Of a stretch of DNA of 64,000 bases, positions 47,484 to 57,032 are shown one piece after another. Source of the stretch: Gemmatimonadales bacterium. Its GTDB lineage: Bacteria > Gemmatimonadota > Gemmatimonadetes > Gemmatimonadales > GWC2-71-9. A program made the position numbers and the translations under genes. The stretch covers positions 6,398-70,397 of the forward strand of contig JAWKQM010000015.1 of the NCBI GenBank assembly GCA_041390145.1, written 5' to 3'. Within the stretch, counting starts at the first letter, position 1. Each line of letters starts with the position of its first letter. The notes under the pieces were generated by a model. It searched no databases. It was not told the origin of the DNA and worked only from the letters and a program-made list of their open reading frames with translations.

Positions 47484-48545
47484 ATGCCTCCTTCGCGCGA
47501 CCCCATCACCAACCGGAAAATTCGATTTGCCCTCGTCGGGTGCGGCCGCATCGCCACGAAGCACTTCGAGGCGATTGAGAAGCATTCCGCCCACGCCGAA
47601 CTCGTGGCCGTCTGTGATACCGACCCCGCCGCGCTGGAGCGGGCGGTGGCGAGCACCGGCGTCGCGGGGTTCCGGTCGTTGACGGAGCTCCTTGCGGGCT
47701 CAAGCGCCGACGTGGTCATCCTGGCGACGCCGAGCGGACTGCACGCCCCGCAGACGATCGAGGCAGCGGAGGCGGGGCGGCATGTGGTGACCGAGAAGCC
47801 GATGGCCACCCGGTGGTCGGACGGGCAGGAAATGGTGCATGCCTGCGATGAAGCCGGGGTGCAGCTCTTCGTGGTCAAGCAGAACCGCCGGAACGCGACG
47901 ATCCAGCTCCTCAAGCGGGCGGTGGAAAAGCGCCGGTTCGGGCGGATCTACATGGTGAACGTGAACGTGTTCTGGAACCGTCCGCAGTCCTATTACGACA
48001 GCTCACGCTGGCGTGGCACCTGGGAGTTTGACGGCGGCGCGTTCATGAACCAGGCCAGCCACTACGTGGACCTGCTCGACTGGATCGTGGGGCCGGTGGA
48101 GTGCGTGCACGCCTTCACCGCCACGCTCGCCCGGCGCATCGAAGTGGAAGACACGGGTGTTGCCAATGTGCGGTGGCGGTCCGGGGCGCTCGGGTCCATC
48201 AACGTCACGATGCTGACCTACCCGAAGAACCTCGAGGGATCGATCACGATCATCGGGGAGCGGGGTACCGCCCGCGTCGGCGGCGTCGCGGTCAACTCGA
48301 TTGAGCACTGGGAGTTTGCCGACAGCGATCCTGACGACGAGCGGGCCGCCGACGCCAGCTACCAGACGACGTCGGTCTACGGCTTCGGGCATCCCGCATA
48401 CTACGAGAACGTGATCGCGACGCTCCGCGGCACGGCGGAAGCCGAGACCGACGGTCGCGAGGGATTGCGCTCGCTCGAGTTGTTGATCGGATTGTACCTG
48501 TCCGCCCGGGACGGGCAGCCGGTGCACCTGCCGCTGGAGTACTGA
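47484..48545 (+). CDS. Gfo/Idh/MocA oxidoreductase, WlbA/WbpB-like
   Basis: The protein of 353 residues is close to UDP-N-acetyl-2-amino-2-deoxyglucuronate 3-dehydrogenase (WlbA/WbpB), which starts synthesis of diacetamido-uronic acid sugars for O-antigen. The NAD fold has ALVGCGRIATKHF. EKPMATRWSDG, VVKQNRRNATIQLLKRAV and TWEFDGGAFMNQASHYVDLLDW contain the catalytic Lys and His. Two glycosyltransferases follow. The later enzymes of that pathway (transaminase, acetyltransferase, epimerase) are not in the window. Confidence 0.85.
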   Translation: MPPSRDPITNRKIRFALVGCGRIATKHFEAIEKHSAHAELVAVCDTDPAALERAVASTGVAGFRSLTELLAGSSADVVILATPSGLHAPQTIEAAEAGRHVVTEKPMATRWSDGQEMVHACDEAGVQLFVVKQNRRNATIQLLKRAVEKRRFGRIYMVNVNVFWNRPQSYYDSSRWRGTWEFDGGAFMNQASHYVDLLDWIVGPVECVHAFTATLARRIEVEDTGVANVRWRSGALGSINVTMLTYPKNLEGSITIIGERGTARVGGVAVNSIEHWEFADSDPDDERAADASYQTTSVYGFGHPAYYENVIATLRGTAEAETDGREGLRSLELLIGLYLSARDGQPVHLPLEY

Positions 48546-48555
48546 GGGTGATGGT

Positions 48556-48573
48556 CAGCGGCTGAAGCCGCTG
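48556..48573. terminator. Hairpin between convergent genes
   Basis: CAGCGGC (48556-48562), loop TGAA, GCCGCTG (48567-48573), in the 45-base space between convergent stops. There is no T-run. Confidence 0.4.
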
Positions 48574-48590
48574 CTCCGCCGCCGCCCGGC

Positions 48591-49712
48591 CTACCCTCGC
48601 GCGCCCTGCCGAACGGTCTCCCAAAACGCCATCGTCTTTCGCGCGATGGCATCATCCACATACTCTGCAATCACCCGGCGGCGGCCTTCCGCCGCCAGCC
48701 GCTCCCGGAGCGACGCGTCTTCGAGCAGCCGCGTCAGTGCCTCGGTGAGCCCCTCCGGATGTCCATCCGTGAATATCAGCCCTGCCTTGCCCACCGACTC
48801 CGGCAGCGCCCCGGAGTCGCTGACGACCACGGCGACGCCGTGGCTCATCGCCTCCAGCACCTGCACCGGGTACGTCTCCACCCAGCCCGGGCTCGTGCGC
48901 GACGGGGCCACGAGGCAGTCGATGCGGGGCCAGAGGTTGATCAGGTCACTCCGCGGAATGCCGCCCAGCCAGGTGATGCGCGAGGCGATGCCGATCCGTT
49001 CCGCGAGCGCCTCGAGCCGCTCCTGGTCGGGGCCGGTGCCCGCGACGGTGAGCGTCCAGGCGCCGTAGAGCCTGGCGCAGGCGCGAAGCAGGACGTCGAG
49101 CCCCTTTTCCGGCACCAGGCGTCCGACGAAGCCGATGGCCAGCGGCGCGTGGGGCTCGCCGGTCAGGGCGGGGGGCACGGGAAGCCCGAGCTGCGGGATC
49201 GAGGTGCCCGGCAAAGCCGGGTGCTCCGCGCGGACCAGGCCGGTGGCGATGGCGTTGGCGCCGAGGACCGCAGCCGCGCGGGAGAGGGTGCGGCGCCGGC
49301 GTGCCCGGGCCAGGAAGGGGAAGGGCTCTGCCAGGCTGACGGCCGTGAACGCCACGGCGGGAATCTTGAGCTGGCGTGCGACCCGCACGGCGGCATCGGC
49401 CACCGGGGTCGTGGGCTCCTCTTCCACCTGCAGGATATCGGGGCGGAAGTCTGTCAGGAGTCGGCGCATGGCGCCTGCGCGCCAGCTGCCGGGGCTGCCA
49501 TTGGCCTGCCGGCCACGGGTGGGGATGGGGACGATTCGGACCCCGCTGTCTTCAGCAAACGGAGTCTCGATCGAGGCGGTCGCACCGGGTGGGGTCCAGC
49601 GGGCCGGGACGGCAACCGCCACGGCGGCACCCTGTCCAGCGAGTGCGCGAAGTTTCCCCCGGGAAGCGGGATCGGCATAGAGATGGGAGACAATGACGGC
49701 GCGCACGGACAT
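48591..49712 (-). CDS. Glycosyltransferase, GT4-like
   Basis: The protein of 373 residues has the two Rossmann halves of a GT-B fold. The N-terminal half begins MSVRAVIVSHLYADPASRGKLRALA. The C-terminal half has LAIGFVGRLVPEKGLDVLLRA, WTLTVAGTGPDQERL and APSRTSPGWVETYPVQVLEAMSHGVAVVVSDSGALPE, the GT4 donor-binding EX7E region. It is likely to build a surface polysaccharide. The ATG at 49712 is preferred to the 49742 start because MSVRAVIVS begins the first beta strand. Confidence 0.87.
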   Translation of the reverse strand: MSVRAVIVSHLYADPASRGKLRALAGQGAAVAVAVPARWTPPGATASIETPFAEDSGVRIVPIPTRGRQANGSPGSWRAGAMRRLLTDFRPDILQVEEEPTTPVADAAVRVARQLKIPAVAFTAVSLAEPFPFLARARRRRTLSRAAAVLGANAIATGLVRAEHPALPGTSIPQLGLPVPPALTGEPHAPLAIGFVGRLVPEKGLDVLLRACARLYGAWTLTVAGTGPDQERLEALAERIGIASRITWLGGIPRSDLINLWPRIDCLVAPSRTSPGWVETYPVQVLEAMSHGVAVVVSDSGALPESVGKAGLIFTDGHPEGLTEALTRLLEDASLRERLAAEGRRRVIAEYVDDAIARKTMAFWETVRQGARG

Positions 49713-49721
49713 AAAGATGGT

Positions 49722-49737
49722 TGTGATCCCGGTCACA
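49722..49737. promoter_or_regulatory. CRP/FNR-type palindrome between divergent glycosyltransferase genes
   Basis: TGTGATCCCGGTCACA is a perfect TGTGA-N6-TCACA half-site pair, the CRP consensus arrangement. It lies 10 bases from one start codon and 46 from the other, so it could act on both genes. A second inverted repeat, GCCCGGG (49743-49749) with CCCGGGC (49760-49766), follows. No CRP gene is visible. Confidence 0.5.
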
Positions 49738-49771
49738 TCCAAGCCCGGGGGATTCTCGTCCCGGGCGGTTG

Positions 49772-49777
49772 TATATT
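49772..49777 (+). promoter_or_regulatory. -10 element five bases before a glycosyltransferase start
   Basis: TATATT at 49772-49777 is followed by AAGGC and then the ATG at 49783. Transcription would start at or next to the start codon, so the message is probably leaderless. Confidence 0.5.
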
Positions 49778-49782
49778 AAGGC

Positions 49783-50862
49783 ATGCGCATCCTTCACCTC
49801 TCCCGCTATTACTGGCCCCGGTCCGGGGGTCGTGAACGCGTCGTGCAGGACCTGGCCGAGGGTGCCGCCGAACTGGGGCACGAGGTTGAGGTCGTGGCGG
49901 TGCAGAGCGCGTCGAGCGGTGGTCGTGGCGGCCGGCAGCAGTCGCAGGTGACGCGCGTCTTCTCGTTCGGAAGCCTTGGGTCGCAGGACTTTGCGCCGGG
50001 GTACCTGGCCGCCGCCTGGCATCGGGCGGACATCATCCATGTGCACCACCCGCACACCCTGGCCGACGTGGCCGTGATGCTGCGTGCACGCCGGACGCCC
50101 CTGGTCGTCACCCAGCACGCCGATCAGCGACGCAGTCCCCAGCGGATCGCCTCACGCATCACGCTGAAGCGTGCCAAGGCCATCGTGGTGCCGAGCCGGG
50201 CCCATATCGCGCTCTGCCAGGAGTTGGTGGGGCTGGAGTCGAAGGTCGAAGTCATTCCTTTCGGAATCGACGAGTCGCGGTGGGCGGGGGTGCCGCCCGC
50301 GCCCGAGGGCGGGCCGATCCGGGCGTTGTTCATCGGGCGGCTGGCGCGGTACAAAGGCGTGGACATTCTGCTCCGCGCGCTGGAGCGGGTGCCGGACGTG
50401 CGGCTGGATATCGTCGGGACGGGACCGGAGGCGCCCCGGCTGCGCACGCTGGCGCAGGCGCTGGCGGTGACCGACCGGGTCCGGTGGTACGGGGAATACC
50501 CCGACGAGGATATCCCGCGCCGGATGGCGGAAGCCCACTTCCTGGTGCTCCCTTCGGTCACCTCGGAAGAGATGTTCGGGCTGGTGGCGGTCGAGGCGAT
50601 GGCCGCGGGCCGGCCGGTCATCACCACTGACTTGCCCAGCGGTGTGAGGGAGGTTAATTCTCACGGCCATACGGGGTTGGTCGTTCCGCTGCGGGACCCC
50701 GACGCGCTGGCCCAGGCCATGGCCACGCTGGCCGCCGACCCTGCGTTGCGGGTGCGGATGGGAGCGGCCGGGCGGGAGCGGGTGCGCGAGCTGTTCACCC
50801 GCCGGAAAATGGCAGAGGCACACATTGCGCTCTATGAGCGCATCTTGGCGGCCCGGCGGTAG
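49783..50862 (+). CDS. Glycosyltransferase, GT4 family
   Basis: The protein of 359 residues starts MRILHLSRYYWPRSGGRERVVQDLAEGAAELGHEV, typical of GT4. The donor domain has IRALFIGRLARYKGVDILLRAL, LDIVGTGPEAPRLRTLA and VLPSVTSEEMFGLVAVEAMAAGRPVITTDLPSGV with the catalytic E-x7-E. It is divergent from the preceding glycosyltransferase and probably acts in the same cell-surface glycan pathway. The beta-barrel gene follows 36 bases later. Confidence 0.9.
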   Translation: MRILHLSRYYWPRSGGRERVVQDLAEGAAELGHEVEVVAVQSASSGGRGGRQQSQVTRVFSFGSLGSQDFAPGYLAAAWHRADIIHVHHPHTLADVAVMLRARRTPLVVTQHADQRRSPQRIASRITLKRAKAIVVPSRAHIALCQELVGLESKVEVIPFGIDESRWAGVPPAPEGGPIRALFIGRLARYKGVDILLRALERVPDVRLDIVGTGPEAPRLRTLAQALAVTDRVRWYGEYPDEDIPRRMAEAHFLVLPSVTSEEMFGLVAVEAMAAGRPVITTDLPSGVREVNSHGHTGLVVPLRDPDALAQAMATLAADPALRVRMGAAGRERVRELFTRRKMAEAHIALYERILAARR

Positions 50863-50898
50863 CCGGAAACCGATTCTACACCCCTTCGGAGGCATGAG

Positions 50899-51573
50899 AT
50901 GTCCGTCATTCGCACCACCGCCGCGGTCGCGGCCCTCGCCGGACTGGCGCTCTTCACGACGCCCGCCCAGGCCCAGTATTCGGAGTCCTCGGCGTGGATC
51001 ACGCCGTTTGCCGGTGCCTACTTCGGCGGCTCGTTCACCCCAGTGTCGAACACCTACGGCGTTCGGAAGCTCGACGTGGGCACGTCGTTCACCTACGGCG
51101 CCCGGCTCGGCTACAAGTTCAACCCGTCCATCGGACTGGTGTTTGAGTACGCCCACGCCGATCCGACCATGACGGTGCAGTGCAACACGCCGTCGGCCGG
51201 CCCCTACTGCGGCAAGGAAATTGACCTCGGCTCGAACATCTACGAGGGCACCTTCAACTTCTACTTCGGCAGCACGCCCCAGATGCAGGGCTACATCGCC
51301 ATCGGCGGCGGCGCCAGCAACCTGAACGGCAGCGGCCAGGACAGCACCGGTGCCTCGGTCAGCGGCAGCTCGACGCAGTTCAGCACCGTGTTCGGCCTCG
51401 GCGGCACCAAGATGTTCAACGAGAAGGTCGGCATGACCCTCGACGGCCGGTATCGCTGGGTCAACGTGAACGGCGCAGATTCCTACTACTGCTACTACTA
51501 CTGCTACGCCTACGACACGTCGTGGTACGGCAGCGGCGAAATCACCCTCGGCGTCAAGTACCAGTTCAAGTAG
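50899..51573 (+). CDS. Outer-membrane beta-barrel protein with Tyr/Cys-rich loop
   Basis: The protein of 224 residues has a signal peptide (about residues 1-24, cut after AQA). Its beta-strands alternate in the manner of an OMP_b-brl domain (SAWITPFAGAYFGGSF, SFTYGARLGYKFNPSIGLVFEYAH, ending EITLGVKYQFK, a C-terminal aromatic signature). Near residue 195 a run of Tyr and Cys codons (TAC/TGC) encodes YYCYYYCYAY in a probable surface loop. GGAGG sits seven bases before the ATG. Function beyond an outer-membrane barrel is unknown. Confidence 0.82.
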   Translation: MSVIRTTAAVAALAGLALFTTPAQAQYSESSAWITPFAGAYFGGSFTPVSNTYGVRKLDVGTSFTYGARLGYKFNPSIGLVFEYAHADPTMTVQCNTPSAGPYCGKEIDLGSNIYEGTFNFYFGSTPQMQGYIAIGGGASNLNGSGQDSTGASVSGSSTQFSTVFGLGGTKMFNEKVGMTLDGRYRWVNVNGADSYYCYYYCYAYDTSWYGSGEITLGVKYQFK

Positions 51574-51585
51574 GCCTGGGCCAAC

Positions 51586-51662
51586 GGGCCCTTAGCTCAG
51601 GTGGTTAGAGCAGCGGACTCATAATCCGTAGGTCCCTGGTTCGAATCCAGGAGGGCCCACCA
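51586..51662 (+). tRNA. ileX: tRNA-Ile2 (anticodon CAU, lysidine-modified)
   Basis: A 77-base cloverleaf with GGGCCCT/AGGGCCC acceptor stem, TTAGCTCAGG D-arm, ACTCATAA anticodon loop (CAT), GGTTCGAATCC T-arm and encoded CCA. The TTAGCTCAG-ACTCATAATC pattern matches tRNA-Ile2, whose C34 becomes lysidine to read AUA, rather than initiator or elongator tRNA-Met. Confidence 0.9.
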
Positions 51663-51689
51663 ACGGACGAGGACTGCGGAACGGACTGG

Positions 51690-51728
51690 GGACCGAGAGG
51701 GTACGCCCTCGACGACCCCGGTCCTTTT
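51690..51728 (+). terminator. Rho-independent terminator after the tRNA
   Basis: GGACCG (51690-51695) pairs with CGGTCC (51719-51724) outside an inner hairpin GAGGG/CCCTC (51697-51710). It ends in TTTT. Confidence 0.7.
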
Positions 51729-51827
51729 CGTTTGCGCGCTCCTCGGCCCTCCGGCTCCGTCCCCTTTCCCGGGGCGGGGGGGCGCATTATGCTCAGTCCA
51801 GTCCCTCCCACCCATCGGAGTTCCGCC

Positions 51828-52658
51828 ATGCGCCGCCACTCGATTCGCGTGCTCGCCGCCGTCGCCCTGGTGGCGATCCCGGTGTCTGCATCCGCCCAGG
51901 AAACCGTCAAGCTGAATGGTGTCATCGTTGCGCGGTCCGGTGCGGACATGATGGTCCACGTCCAGGAGGTGACGGGCAACACGACCGTCATCCTCTCAAA
52001 CGACACCAAGGTGGAGGTCAAGGGCGGCCCACTCGGCATCAAGAAGTCCTCCATGGGACCGGCGACCCTGGTTCCCGGCCTGAAGGTCGAGGTGAACGGG
52101 ACGCCGGCGACCGGCGGCGCCGTCGCGGCCACCAAGGTGGAGTTCAGCTCGGGCGACCTGAAGACCGCCAACGAGATCCAGGCCGGCCTCGCCCCGACGG
52201 CGGCCCTGGCGGACACCAACGCCGAAGGGGTGGCGGAGAACCGGGCGGAGACCGACTCGCTCAGCAAGCGGTTCGGCGAACTGGGGGACTACGACATCAT
52301 TGCGCAGGACACGGTGTACTTCGGCGTCAACAGCTCGGTGGTGTATCCCACGGGGCAGCAGACCTTGAAGGCCTTCGCCGCCAAGGCCAAGGCGCTGCCG
52401 TCCTACAACATCCTGGTGGCGGGGTACACCGACGCCTCCGGCAACGCGGAATACAACCAGCAGCTCAGCGAGCGGCGGGCGCAGGCGGTCATCGAATACC
52501 TCGAGCAGAAGATGGACATTCCGCTCTACCTGGTGCTCGCCCCGGCGGCGATGGGCTTCTCGCACCCCGTGGCTTCCAATGAGACGCAGGAGGGCGCGGC
52601 CAAGAACCGGCGGGTGGTGGCGTCGATCGTGGTGAACCGGGGCGTGACCGGGCAGTAG
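51828..52658 (+). CDS. OmpA-like outer-membrane protein with N-terminal beta domain
   Basis: The protein of 276 residues has a signal peptide (about 1-24, AIPVSASAQ). An N-terminal beta-rich domain follows (VKLNGVIVARSGADMMVHVQEVTGNTTVILSNDTKVEVKGG..LVPGLKVEVNG), resembling DUF5666. An OmpA peptidoglycan-binding domain covers about 160-270 (YFGVNSSVVYPTGQQTLKAFAAKAK, LVAGYTDASGNAEYNQQLSERRAQAVIEYLEQ, KNRRVVASIV). It joins the envelope to the wall. The ATG at 51828 starts the signal peptide. Confidence 0.85.
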   Translation: MRRHSIRVLAAVALVAIPVSASAQETVKLNGVIVARSGADMMVHVQEVTGNTTVILSNDTKVEVKGGPLGIKKSSMGPATLVPGLKVEVNGTPATGGAVAATKVEFSSGDLKTANEIQAGLAPTAALADTNAEGVAENRAETDSLSKRFGELGDYDIIAQDTVYFGVNSSVVYPTGQQTLKAFAAKAKALPSYNILVAGYTDASGNAEYNQQLSERRAQAVIEYLEQKMDIPLYLVLAPAAMGFSHPVASNETQEGAAKNRRVVASIVVNRGVTGQ

Positions 52659-52945
52659 TGGTCATGCGTCGTCGGCTCGCCATCGCGTTCGCCATCGCGG
52701 CGCTGTCCGACGCGGCCTCCTTTGCGTTGTCGTTCGCGCCGCCGCTGCAGTGGGCGGTCGATGGCGGGACCGCGCTCCTGCTCTTCGCGGTGCTGGGCTG
52801 GCAATGGCCGCTGCTGCCGGGACTCCTCGTCGAGGCGATCCCCGGAGTGGCGGCCTTCCCGTTCTGGGTACTGGTGGTCGGGGCGGTGGCGGCGTGGGGG
52901 AAGGTGAAGCCCTCGCCCGACCGGACCCTTCCGCCCGTTTCGTGA
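52658..52945 (+). CDS. Small membrane protein of unknown function
   Basis: The protein of 95 residues has three hydrophobic segments (LAIAFAIAALSDAASFALSF, WAVDGGTALLLFAVLGWQWPLLPGLLVEAIPG, AFPFWVLVVGAVAAWG). I do not recognise a family. The GTG at 52658 overlaps the OmpA-like stop; an ATG at 52664 is an alternative. It is likely co-transcribed with the OmpA-like gene. Confidence 0.65.
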   Translation: MVMRRRLAIAFAIAALSDAASFALSFAPPLQWAVDGGTALLLFAVLGWQWPLLPGLLVEAIPGVAAFPFWVLVVGAVAAWGKVKPSPDRTLPPVS

Positions 52946-52984
52946 TTCGCCGGAGGAAACACCACGACACCACCTGTTCGGGCA

Positions 52985-53014
52985 TTGGCGCCGCGCTGAT
53001 GAGCCGCGTACCTT
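52985..53014 (+). promoter_or_regulatory. Possible promoter for tldD
   Basis: TTGGCG at 52985-52990, 18 bases, TACCTT at 53009-53014. It leaves a leader of about 55 bases before the tldD ATG at 53078. Confidence 0.4.
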
Positions 53015-53077
53015 AAGAAAGACATGATCCGCGGACGACCGACTGTTCCTTCCACTTCCCGCCTCCCGAGTTCGCCC

Positions 53078-54706
53078 ATGACTGACCGTCGAGACTTCCT
53101 GAAGGCCGCCGGTGTGACGGCCGCGGCCCTTGCCTCGGACGGCATCCTCCGGGGTGCCTTTGCATCTCCGGCGTTCGCCGCGCCGGCCTCCACCGCGGGC
53201 CCCACCATGGATCCCGCCACCCGGGACCTCCTCATGGAGGCGCTCAACGCCGCGAAGCGGGCCGGCGCCAGCTACGCCGATGTCCGCATCGGCCGCCAGC
53301 GCAGCAGCTATCTCCGGACCCGGGAGAATCACGTGCAGTTCTCGGCGGAGAACGACACGCTCGGCGCCGGCGTGCGGGCGCTGGTGGACGGGACCTGGGG
53401 TTTCGCGGCCACCAAGACGCTCAACAAGGAAGGTGTGGCCGGCGCGGCGCGCGAGGCGGTCGCGATTGCCAAGGCGGACCGGATTGCCCGGGACCGGCCG
53501 GTGGAGCTCTGGCCGTCGCCGTCGTACCCGGACGCGAGCTGGCAAAGCTTCTACGAGATCGACCCGTTCACCATTTCACTCGAGGAAAAGGCCGACCTGC
53601 TGCTCCGGGCCAATGCCGAGGCGATGAAGGTCGCCAACGTGAAGTTCGCATCCAGTTCCATTTCGATGGTGAAAGACGAGCGGAACTATGCCAACACCGA
53701 CGGGTCGGTCATCGCCCAGCAGTTCTTCCGGATCTCGCCGGACGTGACCGCCACGGCCGTGGCGCCGGATCGTTCCGACTTCCAGTCTCGGTCCTCCCAG
53801 ATTCCGCCGGCGAGCCGAGGCTGGGAGTATGTACTCTCCGCAGATCTTGTCGGGAACGCCCAGCAGTGGGGCGAGGAGGCGGCGCAGAAGCTGACCGCCA
53901 AGCCGGTGGAGGTCGGCCGTTACGACCTGATCCTGCACCCGACCCATCTCTGGCTCACGATCCATGAGTCCATCGGGCACCCGACCGAGCTCGACCGCGC
54001 GATGGGCTACGAGGCCAACTACGCCGGTACCAGCTTCGTGGCGCCGCCCAAGGCAGTGCTTGGCAAGCTCAAGTACGGTCCGGAGTTCATGAACATCCAG
54101 GGCGACCGGTCGCAGGAGGGTGGACTCGCCACCATCGGGTGGGACGATGAAGGGGTCAAGCCGAACGACTTTCTGATCATCAAGAACGGCATCATGAATG
54201 ACTACCAGACCACCCGCGAGCAGGCCGGCTGGCTCAAGTGGTGGTACGACGAGCAGGGCATCCCGACCCGCTCGCATGGCTGTTCCTACGCGCAGAACTG
54301 GGGCAGTGTCCAGTTCCAGCGGATGCCCAACGTCTCGCTGCTGCCCGGGCCGGACGAGCGCTCCTGGGAGGACATCATCGCCGCCACCGACCGGGGCATC
54401 GCCATCATGGGCAACGGGTCGTTCTCCATCGACCAGCAGCGCTACAACGCCCAGTTCGGCGGCCAGGTCTTCTACGAGGTCCGCGGCGGCAAGATCGTCG
54501 GCATGATGAAGGACGTCGCCTACCAGATCCGCACACCGGACTTCTGGAACTCGATGGACATGATCGGCGGGAAGTCGAGTTACATGCTGGGCGGCGCGCT
54601 GAACGACGGAAAGGGACAGCCGGGCCAGAGCAACGCGGTGAGCCACGGGTGCGTGCCTGCCCGCTTCCGCCAGGTGAACGTGATCAACACCGGGAGGACG
54701 GCATGA
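53078..54706 (+). CDS. tldD: TldD-type metalloprotease with Tat signal peptide
   Basis: TldD with TldE forms a zinc protease that degrades unfolded peptides and processes peptide antibiotics. The protein of 542 residues begins MTDRRDFLKAAGVTAAALASDG, a twin-arginine signal (RRDFLK) with a hydrophobic stretch ending ASPAFAAPA at about residue 38. The zinc site is HESIGHPTELD, with HESIGH (HExxxH) at 296-301. The ATG at 53078 exposes the signal; the ATG at 53024 would bury it. Most known TldD are cytoplasmic, so export is notable. Confidence 0.9.
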   Translation: MTDRRDFLKAAGVTAAALASDGILRGAFASPAFAAPASTAGPTMDPATRDLLMEALNAAKRAGASYADVRIGRQRSSYLRTRENHVQFSAENDTLGAGVRALVDGTWGFAATKTLNKEGVAGAAREAVAIAKADRIARDRPVELWPSPSYPDASWQSFYEIDPFTISLEEKADLLLRANAEAMKVANVKFASSSISMVKDERNYANTDGSVIAQQFFRISPDVTATAVAPDRSDFQSRSSQIPPASRGWEYVLSADLVGNAQQWGEEAAQKLTAKPVEVGRYDLILHPTHLWLTIHESIGHPTELDRAMGYEANYAGTSFVAPPKAVLGKLKYGPEFMNIQGDRSQEGGLATIGWDDEGVKPNDFLIIKNGIMNDYQTTREQAGWLKWWYDEQGIPTRSHGCSYAQNWGSVQFQRMPNVSLLPGPDERSWEDIIAATDRGIAIMGNGSFSIDQQRYNAQFGGQVFYEVRGGKIVGMMKDVAYQIRTPDFWNSMDMIGGKSSYMLGGALNDGKGQPGQSNAVSHGCVPARFRQVNVINTGRTA

Positions 54707-56042
54707 GCGGCCCCGTGATGACCCGCGAGGAGGCCCAGGCGCTGCTGGAACGCGTCATCGGGTTCTCGAAGGCCGACCGAGTGCAGGTGAGCGTCAACAG
54801 CTTCCGCACGGCGAACACCAGGTTCGCGGCCAACCAGCTCTCCACCGCAGGCACGGTGGACGACTCCGGCGTCTCGATCCAGAGCTGGTACGGCGCGAAG
54901 CACGCCGTGGCCCGCACCAACGACCTGTCGGAGGATGCGCTGCGTGCGACGGTGGCCCGATCGGAGGCGCAGGCCCGGCTCGCCCCCGAGGACCCCGAGG
55001 ACATGCCGCTCCTCGGCCCGCAGACGTACGTCCCCGTCATGTCCTATTTCGAGTCCACCGCGGAACTCTCCGCCGGGGACCGTGCCCAGGCGGCGCTGAC
55101 CGCGCTGTCCGTGACCCGCGCGTCGGGGAATCTCCTGGCTTCGGGGTTCCTCGAGACAAGGGCGAGCGCAACCGCCCTGGCGAACAGCGCCGGGCTCTTC
55201 GCGTACGACCGCACCACCTCGGCCAACTACACGCTGACGGTGCGGACCACCGATGGCACCGGCAGCGGCTGGGCGGGGGCCGACAACCCCGACTGGACCA
55301 AGCTCGACTTCCGCTCGGTGAGCAGCCGCGCCATCGACAAGGCGCGCGCCTCCCGGGACCCGGTGGCCATCGAGCCGGGGCGATACACCGCCATCCTCGA
55401 ACCCCAGGCGGTCGGCGACCTGACGCAGCTCATGCTGTACGCGCTTTCGGCCCGATCGGCCGACGAGGGCCGGAGCCCCTTTGCCAAGGAGGGCGGCGGC
55501 AACAAGATCGGCGAGAAGATTCTCGACGAACGGATCAGCATGATTTCCGATCCGCAGGATCCGATCCTGCTGGCCCGCCCGTTTGACGGCGAGGGGCTGC
55601 CCCTCGGCCGCCAGGTCTGGATCGAGAACGGGGTGCTCAAGGCGCTGAACTACTCCCGCTACTGGGCCAAGAAGACGGGGAACACGCCCACCGGCGGACC
55701 GTCATCCTGCCTGGTGCCCGGCGGCACGACCTCAGTGGACGAGATGATCGCCCAGACGGAGCGCGGTGTGCTGTTGACCCGTCTCTGGTACCTCCGGCAG
55801 GTGGACCCGCGCACCATCCTCTACACCGGGCTCACCCGCGACGGCACCTTCCTGATCGAAAATGGAAAGATCAGCAAGGCGATCCGCAACTTCCGCTTTA
55901 ATGAGTCGCCGCTGTTCATGCTGAACAACGTGGAGGCGATGGGGCCGGCCCAGCGGCTGGCCGGCACCGAATCGGGGGGAGACGTCGCGATGCCGTCGGT
56001 CAAGGTGCGCGACTTCAACTTCACGAGCTTGTCGGAGGCGGT

Positions 56043-56046
<4 letters not shown>
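54703..56046 (+). CDS. tldE: TldE/PmbA-like partner protein
   Basis: The protein of 447 residues is of the TldD/PmbA family but lacks the HExxxH zinc site, as TldE does, so it is the non-catalytic half. Visible features include RVQVSVNSFRTANTRFAANQLSTAGTVDDSG, SAGLFAYDRTTSANYTLTVRTTDGTGSGW and GGPSSCLVPGGTTSVDEMI near the end. It has no signal peptide and may be exported with TldD as a folded complex. The ATG overlaps the tldD stop. Confidence 0.88.
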
Positions 56047-57031
<985 letters not shown>

Positions 57032-57032
57032 G

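Noticed and set aside
44751..47594. 947-residue open frame on the minus strand opposite rarA and hflX
   Set aside because: It covers two firmly identified genes on the other strand and encodes only Arg/Gly/Pro-rich sequence.
51586..51662. tRNA-Met by its CAT anticodon
   Set aside because: The body of the tRNA matches tRNA-Ile2, in which C34 is changed to lysidine, better than initiator or elongator tRNA-Met.
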